Part shown: piece by piece, positions 22,477 through 32,900 of the stretch
Layout of the letters: every line of letters starts with the position of its first letter
How positions within the stretch are numbered: the first letter of the stretch is position 1
DNA from: Erinaceus europaeus
Lineage: Eukaryota; Chordata; Mammalia; Eulipotyphla; Erinaceidae
Length of the DNA: 64,000 nucleotides
NCBI RefSeq assembly: GCF_950295315.1
Contig: NC_080168.1
Span: 1,745,573 to 1,809,572 of the forward strand
Direction: 5' to 3'
Program-made: the position numbers and the translations under genes
Notes under the pieces: model-generated
Database searches by the model: none
The model's input: the letters and a program-made list of their open reading frames with translations, nothing else
What the model was told of the DNA's origin: nothing

Positions 22477-25124
22477 GTGAGGCTCTGGGGAGCAGGGAGG
22501 GGCTCCGTGCGGAGGAGGGGTCTCTGTGCAGGGGCAGACTGTGCAGGGTGGGGGCTCCGTGCAGGGGAGGGGCTCTGTGCAGGGGAGGGGTCTCTGTGCA
22601 GGGGCAGACTGTGCAGGGTGGGGGCTCCGTGCAGGGGAGGGGCTCTGTGCAGGGGAGGGGCTCTGTGCAGGGGAGGGGTCTCTGTGCAGGGGCAGACTGT
22701 GCAGGGTGGGGCTCCGTGAAGGGGAGGGGCTCTGTGCAGGGGAGGGGTCTCTGTGCAGGGGGAGACTGTGCAGGGTGGGGGCTCCGTGCTGGGGAGAGGC
22801 TCTGTGCAGGGGAGGGGTCTCTGTGCAGGGGCAGACTGTGCAGGGTGGGGCTCCGTGAAGGGGAGGGGCTCTGTGCAGGGGAGGGGTCTCTGTGCAGGGG
22901 GAGACTGTGCAGGGTGGGGGCTCCGTGCTGGGGAGAGGCTCTGTGCAGGGGAGGGGTCTCTGTGCAGGGGGAGACTGTGCAGGGTGGGGGCTCCATGCAG
23001 GGGAGGGGCTCTGTGCAGGGGAGGGGTCTCTGTGCAGGGGCAGACTGTGCAGGGTGGGGGCTCCGTGCAGGGGAGGGGCTCTGTGCAGGGGAGGGGCTCT
23101 GTGCAGGGGAGGGGTCTCTGTGCAGGGGCAGACTGTGCAGGGTGGGGCTCCGTGAAGGGGAGGGGCTCTGTGCAGGGGAGGGGTCTCTGTGCAGGGGGAG
23201 ACTGTGCAGGGTGGGGGCTCCGTGCTGGGGAGAGGCTCTGTGCAGGGGAGGGGTCTCTGTGCAGGGGCAGACTGTGCAGGGTGGGGCTCCGTGAAGGGGA
23301 GGGGCTCTGTGCAGGGGAGGGGTCTCTGTGCAGGGGGAGACTGTGCAGGGTGGGGGCTCCGTGCTGGGGAGAGGCTCTGTGCAGGGGAGGGGTCTCTGTG
23401 CAGGGGGAGACTGTGCAGGGTGGGGGCTCCATGCAGGGGAGGGGCTCTGTGCAGGGGAGGGGTCTCTGTGCAGGGGGAGACTTGTAGGGTGGGGGTTCCG
23501 TGCTGGGGAGGGGGCTCTGTGCAGGGGAGGGGTCTCTGTGCAGGGGGAGACTGTGCAGGGTGGGGGCTCCGTGCTGGGGAGAGGCTCTGTGCAGGGGAGG
23601 GGTCTCTGTGCAGGTGCAGGAGCTCAGTGCAGGGAGGACTCAGGGTGGGGTGGGGTGACGTGCAGTGCAGGGGAGCCCCCGGTAAACTGAGGCTCCCTGG
23701 CGCAGTGGGGCGCCCTGCAGGTGCTGGGCTCAGCGGCGCTGGCAGAGCACCGCTCCATGAACCCCTGCCCGGTGCTGGACGCTCACACCGCCACCATCTT
23801 CCTTTTCTTCATCGCGGTGCGGGGCACCACGCCCGAGGCGGCGCAGATCTCTGCGGGCCGCAACGCCGCGCGCCTCTGCTGCGTGAGCAGCCGGGATGGC
23901 GGCCGCAGCTGGGGGGACGCCCGGGACCTCACGGAGGAGGCGGTGGGCAGCGCTGAGCAGGGTAAGGGGGCCCAGGGGCCTTGGAGTTGGGGGCCCTGAG
24001 GTAGGAGGTTCTGGAGTTGGGGTCCCTGAGGTGGTGGGATTCAGGAGTTGGGGTCCCTGAGGTGGTGGGGGGCCTCTGGAGTTGGGGCTCCTGCAGGTGT
24101 AGACTGAGGGTGTGTTGGTTCCACTGGAGGTGGGCACATTCCCCCACTGGGCTGCCTCTCGGGGGTCCCCTGTGTGGGTGCTGGGAGTCTGACCCCAGCT
24201 GCCGTGCCCCTAGCGTGGGAAGACTTGGATTGGGGTGACCAAGTGGGGTGCAGTGGTGTGGGCAGGGGAGCTGTTGGGGCCCCCAGCCCTGCCCACAGCA
24301 CCCCTGCCAGGCGTCCCCCGTGCCCTGCAGGCTGGGCCACCTTCGCGGTGGGCCCGGGCCATGGGGTGCAGCTGGCATCGGGCCGCCTGCTGGTGCCCGC
24401 CTACACCTACCGCGTGGACGCTCGCGAGTGCTTCGGCCGCGTCTGCAGGACCAGCCCGCATGCCTTCGCCTTCTACAGCGATGACCACGGCCGCTCTTGG
24501 CACTGCGGGGCACCGGTGCCCAACCTGCGCTCGGGCGAGTGCCAGCTGGCGGCGGTGGGCGGCATCCTGTATTGCAGTGCCCGTAGCCCCCTGGGCTACC
24601 GTGTGCAGGCACTCAGTCTCGATGGCGGTGCCTCCTTCCTGCCTGGCCAGCTGGTGGCCTCGCTGCCCGAGACAGCCCGTGGCTGCCAGGGCAGCATCCT
24701 GGGCATCCCTGCCCCCCAGGTCCCAGGCCAGCTTCTTACAGTCCAGGGAGCCCCAGAGGAAGAGGATGAGGAGGGGGACAGGGATGCTTTCGGGCCAGAG
24801 AGGGGCTCCACGTGGCTGCTGTATTCTCACCCTGCTGGCCGCAGGGCTCGGCTCCGCATGGGAGTCTGTCTGAGTCGCTCCCCGCTGGACCCCCACAGCT
24901 GGACGGAGCCCTGGGTTATTTACGAGGGCCCCAGTGGCTACTCCGACCTGGCGTGCCTGGACCCCGGGCCCCAGGGCACCCTGACCTTTGCCTGTCTGTT
25001 TGAGAGTGGGGCAAGGGTCTCCTATGAGGAGATCTCCTTCTGCCTGTTCTCTCTGCACCAGGTCCTGCAGGGTGTGGGGCCCCTCCGTGGGGACAAGCCT
25101 GGGGGCCACTGCCAGCCCTCCTGA
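22276..25124 (+). CDS. NEU4: sialidase-4 (3 coding exons)
   Basis: Exo-alpha-sialidase that removes terminal sialic acid from gangliosides and glycoproteins; mammalian NEU4 is reported in lysosomal, mitochondrial and ER membranes. Coding exons 22276-22476, 23706-23961 and 24331-25124 join to 416 residues. The TYRVP motif holds the F/YRIP-type arginine (Arg23), and SPDD (45-48) the conserved acidic pair. Asp boxes are SRDGGRSW, SDDHGRSW and a degenerate SLDGGASF. EGPSGYSDL near the C-terminus includes the expected nucleophilic Tyr. Start ATG 22276 matches the human N-terminus (MGxPxxPxRT). The protein is about 70-80 residues shorter than human because the proline-rich insertion between QGSI and STWLLYSHP is cut to about 36-40 residues, here acidic (PEEEDEEGDRD). 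No frame break. Confidence 0.95.
22480..23640 (+). repeat. G-rich minisatellite filling NEU4 intron 1
   Basis: Built from 17-18-base submotifs (GGGGCTCTGTGCAGGGGAG, GGTCTCTGTGCAGGGG, AGACTGTGCAGGGTGGG). Submotifs group into 69-70-base composite units, and a ~436-base block is repeated (22753 onward recurs at 23189 onward). It has long stop-free frames on both strands, which is a repeat artefact. Runs of four or more G on the coding strand. Confidence 0.95.
23706..23961 (+). CDS. NEU4: NEU4 coding exon 2
   Basis: WGALQVLGSAALAEHRSMNPCP to DLTEEAVGSAEQ. Contains Asp box SRDGGRSW. Acceptor TGGCGCAG, donor GTAAGG at 23962. Confidence 0.95.
23996..24085 (+). repeat. short GGAGTTGGGGTCCCTGAGG repeat, NEU4 intron 2
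   Basis: Three or four imperfect copies of a ~30-base unit. Confidence 0.7.
24331..25124 (+). CDS. NEU4: NEU4 coding exon 3 (terminal)
   Basis: WATFAVGPGHGVQL to GGHCQPS and stop TGA at 25122-25124. Contains Asp box SDDHGRSW, the shortened variable loop and the GYSDL catalytic Tyr region. Acceptor GCCCTGCAG. Confidence 0.95.
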
Positions 25125-25837
25125 CGGCCATGCCCTGCATGACCCTGGGAGGCTCCGGGGGGGCTATCCTCAGCTTAGTGGGGTGCTCCTGTCTCAACCC
25201 TGGATGAGAACCCCAGGGCACTTGTCCAACCTCCATCTCATTGCAGACCTGACACCCCACCCCCAAGTACCCACAGCTCTGGGATCATCAGGGGTGGGTG
25301 GGGGCAGCCAGAAGGAGCCCTGGGATGTGTGGCTCTGGGGGTGTCCAGTTCCTGCAGAACAGAAAGGGTGTGGTATACCGAGCAGGTTTCCCTGTCAGCA
25401 GAGCCCCACCTTGCCCTCCCGGAAACACTGCCCCCCATCTTGGTCCTGTGGTTTCCCCCCCTCCCGCCTTATGGAAGGCCCTGTCCTCCCTGGTGCCTGC
25501 TGTGTTTGGTGGCAGCTACACGCATTAGAACAGAAGGTGGCCGAGGAGAGGGCAGGGAGCTCAGGAGTGATTCTGCCTACAGACCTGAAGACAGAAAAGA
25601 TGGCTGATTCTTATAAAAACAAACCAACAAAAAAAGAAATAACTGATTAAAATGGATGAAGATGAAAGAAGCGTGTGGAGTCCTGTTCAGGAAGAGATTC
25701 CTCGATTTGAAGTCTGCCCGAGCCCCCCCACCCCCACTTGCCCCCCTGTCCACAGTAGCAGCTCCTAGGGCCTCCTCCCTTCAAGGTTAGAGCAGAAAGT
25801 GCAGCCAAAGGCTCACCCTGAAAGAAAGTGTGGGAAG
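25125..25837. other. NEU4 3' UTR and flank
   Basis: Sequence after the stop with no coding signal. Contains the poly(A) candidate and ends at a minisatellite. Confidence 0.5.
25646..25651 (+). promoter_or_regulatory. candidate poly(A) signal of NEU4
   Basis: ATTAAA hexamer about 520 bases after the stop. An A-rich stretch just before it could be an old retroposon tail, so this is tentative. Confidence 0.35.
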
Positions 25838-26128
25838 GCAGAGGAGGGTGGGAGCCCCTAGGGCTGAGGAGGGTGGGAGCCCCTAGGGCTGAGGAGGGTG
25901 GGAGCCCCTAGGGCTGAGGAGGGTGGGAGCCCCTAGGGCTGAGGAGGGTGGGAGCCCCTAGGGCAGAGGAGGGTGGGAGCCCCTAGGGCAGAGGAGGGTG
26001 GCAGCCCCTAGGGCAGAGGAGGGTGGGAGCCCCTAGGGCAGAGGAGGGTGGCAGCCCCTAGGGCAGAGGAGGGTGGGAGCCCCTAGGGCAGAGGAGGGTG
26101 GCAGCCCCTAGGGCTGAGGAGGGTGGCA
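25838..26128 (+). repeat. 26-bp minisatellite between NEU4 and PDCD1
   Basis: About 11 copies of GAGGAGGGTGGGAGCCCCTAGGGCT with only a few single-base variants (GGGCA for GGGCT, GTGGCAG for GTGGGAG). Confidence 0.96.
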
Positions 26129-26371
26129 GGGCCTGTGGGAGGTGGTAGATCCTGTGCCAGTGGCTCAGCTCCCTCCTGTCCTGTACACGGGGCCATTGAC
26201 TTTCCTGCAGGGGTTCAGGGCTTGTGAAGCTGTGGTCAGAACCTCTGCATCACACGCCAGGAAAAGCAGAATCTGGCAAGAGGGGCTGCCTTACGCAGCA
26301 GCTGGAACACAGAACTTGCAGGCACGAGATCTCGTCTGCAAGCAAACGAATAAACCCATGAAGACAAATCT

Positions 26372-26502
26372 GAGAGGGCTAGGAGATAGGGCACCGAGTG
26401 GAGCCTGTGCCCGCTGTGCTCTGGGGCCTGGCTTTGAGCCTTGGCACCACCTTATGCACCCTGCATGGTGAAGCAGTGCTATGGTGTCTCTCCTTCCCCC
26501 CC

Positions 26503-26582
<80 letters not shown>
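26372..26582 (+). mobile_element. old tRNA SINE ending in a (CA)n microsatellite
   Basis: GGGCTAGGAGATAGGGCACCG head, GCTTTGAGCCTTGGCACC B-box region, CT body and then (CA)n from about 26517. Confidence 0.7.
26517..26582. repeat. (CA)n microsatellite
   Basis: About 33 uninterrupted CA dinucleotides. Confidence 0.98.
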
Positions 26583-26584
<2 letters not shown>

Positions 26585-26683
26585 CAGTAACACACACAAG
26601 CCATGCTGCTGGGGTGGGGTGGGCAGGCCTGAGCCTTCCAGGGGAGGGGTATGAAATGTAGGGGGAGGCAGGGTGATGCTGCC

Positions 26684-26882
26684 TTTCATTTATTTTTTTA
26701 AAGTTTTGATAGAACAGAGAGAAATTGAGAGGGAGGGGGAGGTAGAGAGAAGCAGAGAGACACCTGCAGCCCTGCTTCACTGCTTGAAGCTTCCCCCTGC
26801 AGGTGGGAACTGGGGGCTTGAACCTGGGTCCTTGTGTGTGGTAATCTGTGCACTTAACCAGGTGCTCCACCACTTGGCCCCT
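26684..26882 (-). mobile_element. older tRNA SINE, minus
   Basis: GA-rich body, CCCCTGCAGGTGGGAACTGG and GGGGCTTGAACCTGGGTCC, ending at the reversed A-box side (CCAGGTGCTCCACCACTTGG). Confidence 0.82.
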
Positions 26883-26895
26883 CTGCCTTTGATTT

Positions 26896-27152
26896 TTTTT
26901 TTTTTTTTGCCCCTAGGGTCATGGCTGCTGGGGCCCAGAGCTTGTAGACTCCACAGCTCCTGGTGGTCATTTTTTCTCTTCTTTCCTTTATGTAAGGGAG
27001 TGAGAAGCTGAGAGACAGACAGACAGACAGACAGAGAGGAGGGGAGACACTACAGCAGAGCTCACTGATAGTGAATATTCTCCATTGTAGGTGCTCCCAT
27101 GTGGTGGGCGCCAAGACTCAAACCCAGGTCCTTGAGTCACCCACTGAGCCCC
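26896..27152 (-). mobile_element. long-form older SINE, minus
   Basis: Poly-T then the reversed 3' module (CCTAGGGTCATGGCTGCTGG, CTCCTGGTGGTC), a (GACA)n-bearing body and CAAGACTCAAACCCAGGTCC. Confidence 0.75.
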
Positions 27153-27204
27153 TGGTGCTGCATCTCTGGGAGACCTTTGGTGCCTTTTAAAAAATTTATT
27201 TAAG

Positions 27205-27470
27205 GAGTCGGGCAGTAGCACAGTGGGTTAAGTGCACATGGCGTGAAGCACAAGGACTTAAACCGTAAGGATCCTGGTTCGAGCCCCCAGCTCCAACCTG
27301 CAGGGGAGTCACTTCACAGGCAGTGAAGCAGGTCTGCAGGTGTCTGTCTTTCTCTCCCACTCTCCGTTTTCCTCTCCTCTCTCCATTTTTCTCTGTCCTA
27401 TACAACAACAATGGCATCAATAATAACTACAATAAAACAACAAGGGCAACAAAAGGGAATAAATAAATAT
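27205..27470 (+). mobile_element. full-length tRNA-derived SINE
   Basis: GGAGTCGGGCAGTAGCACAG head, GGTTCGAGCCCCCAGCTCC, tail AACAAGGGCAACAAAAGGG. Confidence 0.92.
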
Positions 27471-27540
27471 CTGAAAATTTTTATTTTTATTTATTTTTAG
27501 TTTTTCTACCTATAGCCAGGCAGAGAGAGGGAGACGGGAG

Positions 27541-27736
27541 GGACCAAGCAGTGGTGCCTCCTGCTGAGTGCACACATCACCGTACACAAGGGCCTTGGGT
27601 TCAAACCCCTGGCTCCCACTTGTAAGGGAGAAACTTCATGAGCAGTGGAAACAGGTCTGCAGGTGTCTCCTTTTTTCTCTCCCTCTCTATCTCCTCTTCC
27701 CTGTGCTTCTGTCTGTGCTATCAAAATAAATAAATA
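27541..27736 (+). mobile_element. older tRNA SINE
   Basis: GGACCAAGCAGTGGTGCCTCC head, GGGTTCAAACCCCTGGCTCC, CT body and AAATAAATAAATAAG tail. Confidence 0.8.
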
Positions 27737-27737
27737 A

Positions 27738-27900
27738 GGGGGAAGGCAGCATAACGGTTATGCAAAGAGACTTTCATGCCTGAGGTTCCAAGGTCCAACA
27801 TTCAGTCTCCTGCACTACCATAAGCCTGAGCCGAGCAATGCTCGGGCGAAAAAAAAAATCAGCTTTTCAAAATAAATAATAAAATTAGGAAAAAAAAATA
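27738..27900 (+). mobile_element. second-family tRNA SINE
   Basis: GGGAAGGCAGCATAACGG, then TGCAAAGAGACTTTCATGCC and an A-rich tail. Same family as the minus copy at 3238. Confidence 0.75.
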
Positions 27901-29260
27901 AAGAGGGAGGGGGTAAGGAGCCACAGTGCTGAGCTTCCTCTAGTTGTCAAGGACCAGGCTTGAAGCTGAGTGGCACACATGGTGAGGACCATTGCCCTCT
28001 TAGCAGGCTCCTGGGCCGCTTTCCCTGCCCATGGTGCAGGGCACTCTGCTGGGTGCACACAGTCTCAGGGCCTGGGGCTCAGCGATCTGTTCCTGAGGGA
28101 AGCAGGAGACGCCTTAGAAGCAGAGGAGGGTGGCTTGGAGGCCGTCCTGGGGGGGAGGGTGGCTGGCATTGCCCCCCCAGAGTGTGCATGGCGGGTAGGG
28201 GGTCACACTGCCCCTCGGAGGCACAGACACAGCCCTGGGGGAGGAGGGCAGGGGATGGCTGCACCCCAACTCCCAGGACATGTCGGGGTCTGGCCTCCAC
28301 GCAGAAGGTCACACTGAACCCTATGCCTCAGGGCTGGAAACAAGAGCCCACTGAACCCCCAACATTCCTACCCTGGCCTTCCAGACCCCAAGGTGCCTAT
28401 GAAGCCAGATGGACCTCCCCCCCCCCCAATAACCCCCATAGCAGCTCCATGAGTTCCCACTGCAGGTCCCTGAAGTCCCCATATCAGTACCCCAGACCCC
28501 ACACCAACCTCTTAAGGCAGCTCTGCAGCCTCCCCAGAGGCCCCCACATCAGTACCTCAAGGCCCCACAGCAACCTTGTGTGGTGAGAGAGGGGCTCCTC
28601 TGGCTATCCCCTCTGATACCAAGCTGACCTTGGGTTTCTAGGTAGAGCTGGCATGACGGCCCTTCCCGTGCCCAGGGTGTGGTGCCTGCCCAGCCCAGCT
28701 CTGCAGGCTGGGACCTGGTGGGCAAAGGTGAGGGAGAGGTGGGCAGAGGTGAGGGAGAGATGGGCAGGGGCGAGGGAGAGGTGGGCAGAGGTGGGCAGAG
28801 TCGAGGAGGGGGGTGGGGAGAAATGAGTGGACGTGGGAGGAGGATGAGAAGGAGGGGGAGTCAGGGCAGGCTTTGGGGGTCTGGTTTGGCTCAGGGCCAG
28901 GAGGAACTGGGGACACCCTCGTCCCATGCCCCCGTCCCCCCTGCAGGGGCTGCCAGCGCTGTGGTGTGGGCGGGTGGGGCAAGCCGGAGTGGGACGGAAA
29001 CAGTGAGCGGGCGGGAGGACGGGCTGCCGGGAAGGGCCCAGAGTGCTGACTCGGGAGTGGGGTGTCATCCGCCCACCTAGCTGGGGCTGGCATGGGGGCA
29101 GAGCTGGGCTGAGCTCCACTTGGGCCTGTCCTCCACCTGCTCACCCGGCAGCGACCAGGGGGACCAGGCTGCCACTGTGGACACCACTCTCCCTGCTGTC
29201 CCAGGAGAGGTGACACAGGGCGGGGGAGCCCCTGCAGGAGACATTTCCGAACCATGTCAC
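27901..29260. other. NEU4-PDCD1 convergent intergenic region
   Basis: GC-rich with no supported gene. Contains a short GTGAGGGAGAGGTGGGCAGAG repeat at 28727-28800. A run of AGTCCCCATATCAGTACC-like phrases at 28460-28560 is also mildly repetitive. Confidence 0.5.
28727..28800 (+). repeat. short GGTGAGGGAGAGGTGGGCAGA tandem repeat
   Basis: Three to four imperfect ~21-base units. Confidence 0.8.
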
Positions 29261-29262
29261 TG

Positions 29263-29268
29263 TTTAAT
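29263..29268 (-). promoter_or_regulatory. candidate poly(A) signal of PDCD1
   Basis: TTTAAT on the plus strand gives ATTAAA on the coding strand, about 430 bases after the PDCD1 stop. Confidence 0.4.
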
Positions 29269-29696
29269 TCAGTCACCATGCGCGGGACCAGGGCCTTGAG
29301 AAGCCCCACAGGGCAGACACCCAGCCCAGCAGGAATCCGGTGAGGACCCAGCCAGCCAGGTCTTAATTGCACTGAGAGGGGGCACTAGCAGCAGGAGACC
29401 CCACGGCTGGCACCTGGGCGTGGGGGGGGCCTCCATGCAGGGGTGGCTGAGTCCCAGCCCTGGGCTGCCTCGGTTTCTCCTGTGTCTGTATCTGGGGAGC
29501 ACAGCCCGGCACCTCCTGTGTACCCCATGAGCCTGGGCCCTGCCGGTGTACGTGAGGTGTCTGTAGGTGTACTTGAATCTGCAGCAGGACCTGAGCCTGG
29601 CACCCAGTCTGAGGAGGCCCTATGGGCACAGCACCTGCTCAGGGCAGCCCCGCAGAGCTCCCTCCTGTGTGCCCTCCTTCTGGATGAGCTGAGGGG

Positions 29697-29930
29697 TCAA
29701 AGGGGCCAGGAGCGCCGTCCATCCAGGGAACACTGTCCATCCTCGGGGCTCGGGCCTGGGGCTCCTGCACTCCCTCTGCTGAGGGAGCTGGGGCCTGGGA
29801 AGACGATGGTGGCATACTCAGTGGGCTCCGGGGCGCAGGGGGTGGGGGGTTCTGGCGTCTTCTCTCTCCACTCAAAGTCCAGCTGCCCATAGTCCACAGT
29901 GTTCATGCCAGGGCTCGGGGGCGCTTCCTT
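29697..29930 (-). CDS. PDCD1: PDCD1 coding exon 5 (ITIM/ITSM tail)
   Basis: 78 codons including stop: KEAPPSPGMNTVDYGQLDFEW to GRRSWPL. Acceptor GGTCCCCCAG. A short LDGRR insertion precedes the conserved SWPL end. Confidence 0.96.
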   Translation of the reverse strand, partial: KEAPPSPGMNTVDYGQLDFEWREKTPEPPTPCAPEPTEYATIVFPGPSSLSRGSAGAPGPSPEDGQCSLDGRRSWPL

Positions 29931-32900
29931 CTGGGGGACCAGACGGTCAGTATCCTCTGTTCCTACCTGCCCCAGGCCCCTCCCCCCTGTGCCACTCCCC
30001 CCCCCTCCCGTGTCCCCACCACCCACATGGAGACAGGCATGGCTGCCCAAGATCCTTGCCCCGGGGCTGGCCCCCAGCCAATGGTCATGGAGGGTGGACT
30101 CACCTGGGCACTGTCCTGCCTCCTGGTGACACAGATTCCTATGGAGAAGGACACTTGTGGTCAGGGGTCCCCAGGTCCAGTGTCCCCTGTCCTGGACCCC
30201 AGGCCACCCCTCCCCCACTCTATAGTGTCTGTCCCGCTTTGCCCAGGTCCCCTGGGCTGCCAGCTGTGTGTATGTGTACTCCTGTGTGACAACCCAGTGC
30301 CATGGGGGCACCCTCACAGCAGACAGAGCTGGTGACGCTGGGAGCAGCTCTCCTGAACAGCCATGTGTGTCTCAGTGTGGTCATACTCAGGGGCGCCAGG
30401 AGAATGGGGTCAGAACTCACTCCCCCAGATGCTGAGGACATAAAGCAGCATCAGTGGTACACCTGGTTGAGTGGATGGGGTTTGAGCCCCCAACCCCCAC
30501 CTGCAGGGGAGAAGCTTCATGAGCAGTGAAGCAGGTCTGCAGTTGTCTCTCTGTCTCTCCCTCCACTCTCAGTTTTGTCCTGTTCAATAAAATAGGGGAA
30601 AAAAAAAAGGAAAAATGTCTGCTGGGCATGGTGGATTTGTAGTGTCAGCACTGAGCCCCAGAGATAACCCTAGTGACAATAAAAATAAATAAGAAGAAGA
30701 AGAAGAAGAAAAAAATCAAGTGAGATGAGGCAGAAAGAGAAGGATGAAGATGAGGTGATCTCACTCATGGACTGAAGTTGAGAAATAAGAACAGAAGGGG
30801 AAACACAGAGCAGAGAAGCTGAGAAATAAAAATAGGAAGGAGAAATACAAAGCAGAGCTGGGACTGGGTTTGGTAAAGAACTCATCTGGGTGGGGGGTGA
30901 GAGGTCCAGGCCTGGTGCCTGATGCAGGAGGTCCTAGGCTGGGGTTGAGAGTGTTTTGCAGGAAACTGAGAAATGTGACACATGGACCAACAACTGTATT
31001 TACTGTTGACTGTAAACCATTAACCCCTCCCCCCCAATAAATAAAGAAAAGAAGAAAGAAAGAAAAGAAAACAGCCCCAGAACTCACTCCCTCATGGTAA
31101 TAGGGATCAGAACTCAATTCCCTAGATACTGAGGGCACAGAAAAAGGGATCAGAACACCAGACCTGAAACACCCTCTTAGCCGCTCCCTGGGGTCCTCCT
31201 TGCAGGGTGCAGAGGGAGGAAGGGGCAGCGGGCTGAGAGGCCTTACCTCGAGGGGCAGCAGGGAGCACGGCAACCAGCACCCAGGCCAGCACCAGCACCA
31301 ACACGGCACCCAGGACACTTGACACACCAGCCACAAGGGCCTGGGAGTGGCCGGCTGGCCTGGGCGTGGGTGAGGGTGAAGGGTGCTCTGCGGGTGTTGC
31401 CTCCACTCTCTCTGGAAGACAGGGGATGGGCCTCGGGGGTCAGTCGCCTGCCCCACCCACCCCACCTGAGGCCCCCTCCTGGGGCTTCCCCATCACCAGG
31501 CCGCACCTGTTACCGTGAGCTCTATGCGGGGGCTCTCAGTGACCCCCATTACCCTGGGGGATAGGTGGATGAACCCACAGAGGTAGACACCGCTGTGGTT
31601 GCGCCGGGCGCCCTCCAGGCTGATGAGGAAGGTGGGTCTGTTAGGCAGCTGGGAGATATTGAAGTGGGGGTCCAGCGGGCTGGCGTCCCTGGGGAAGGAG
31701 GCCAGCTTGGTCTGGTTACCGGGCTCCAGGCGGTACCAGTTGAGATGCAGGTTCCCGGGTTCGCAGGGGAAGCTACAGTTCAGGCGGACGGTGCCCCCCT
31801 CAGGCACGGAGAGCCGCGACTGTGAGATGTTGGGGGTGCCGCAGGGCCTGTGGGGTGACACTGCTGGGGTGGGGGAGAGAGTGGCCTGAGTGTGTGTGCC
31901 CCCTGAGGAGTAGGCCAGGTCCCTGTGCTGCCCACGAGAGCCTATGCCAGGCTCAGGAGGGGAGTGGGTAGCGGGGGTGCAGACTGCGTGATGTGACCTC
32001 TGGGCCCAGGGGCTCAGGCTGCCACTCTAGGGCTGTCCTCAGAGATCCTCATCAGAACCTCCAAATTCTCTCACCAGGACCCCAAACACACCCTCTCCAG
32101 AGCCCAGAGGCGCAGAGACCCACCTTCCTGAGGATGTCGATGAGGGCAGCTGTGGTCCCAACACACTCTGCCAGGTCTGACAGTTCAAGACCCCAGTGAA
32201 TGCGTCCCATCCCCTCACCTGGGAAAGCCTCCCCTCCTGGGTGACACATACACTTCCTCAGATCCCCACAAAGCCCCCGGGGAACCCTGTTGTTTGCAGG
32301 CCCTCAGACCAATCTCCCCTGAACCCCCTAATGAGAAGGTATTGCTTACTCCTAGGAGGCTGTGGACAGGCAGGTGCTTGAGGAGGACCCATGAGAACAG
32401 GCCCATGTGGGATGAGGATAAGGGTGTGAAGAGGGTGCCTGGGCAGGGCTAGGATGACCACTTTTTCTGGGGAGGAGGCTCCTGTTCCCATGATCTGTCT
32501 TTGTATTTCTGCACATTAAATATCACTTCTACAGGCTAGAAATGGATCTGTTCTGTGACCCAGCTACCCCTCTCCTGGGGAATAGATCCTAAGGAACCAA
32601 ACACATCCACCTAAAAAGATCTGTGTGCACCTGTGTTCACAGCAGCACAATTTGTAATAGCCAAAACCTGGAAGCAACCCAGGTGTCCAACAACAGATGA
32701 GTGGCTGAGCAAGCTGTGGTCTAGATACACAATGGAATACTACTCAGCTATTAAAAATGATGAAGTCACCTTCACCTCATCTTGGATGGAGCTTGAAGGA
32801 ATCATGTGAAGTGAGATCAGCCAGGAAGAGAAGGATGAAGATGAGATGATTTCACTCATGGACAGAAGGAGAGAAATAAGAACAGAAAGGGAGACACTAA

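Noticed and set aside
22338..23432. 364-codon open frame on the minus strand (and 248-255-codon frames on the plus strand) in NEU4 intron 1
   Set aside because: They arise because the tandem unit lacks stops in some frames; the peptide is a simple repeat and the minus frame runs antisense through NEU4 exon 1.
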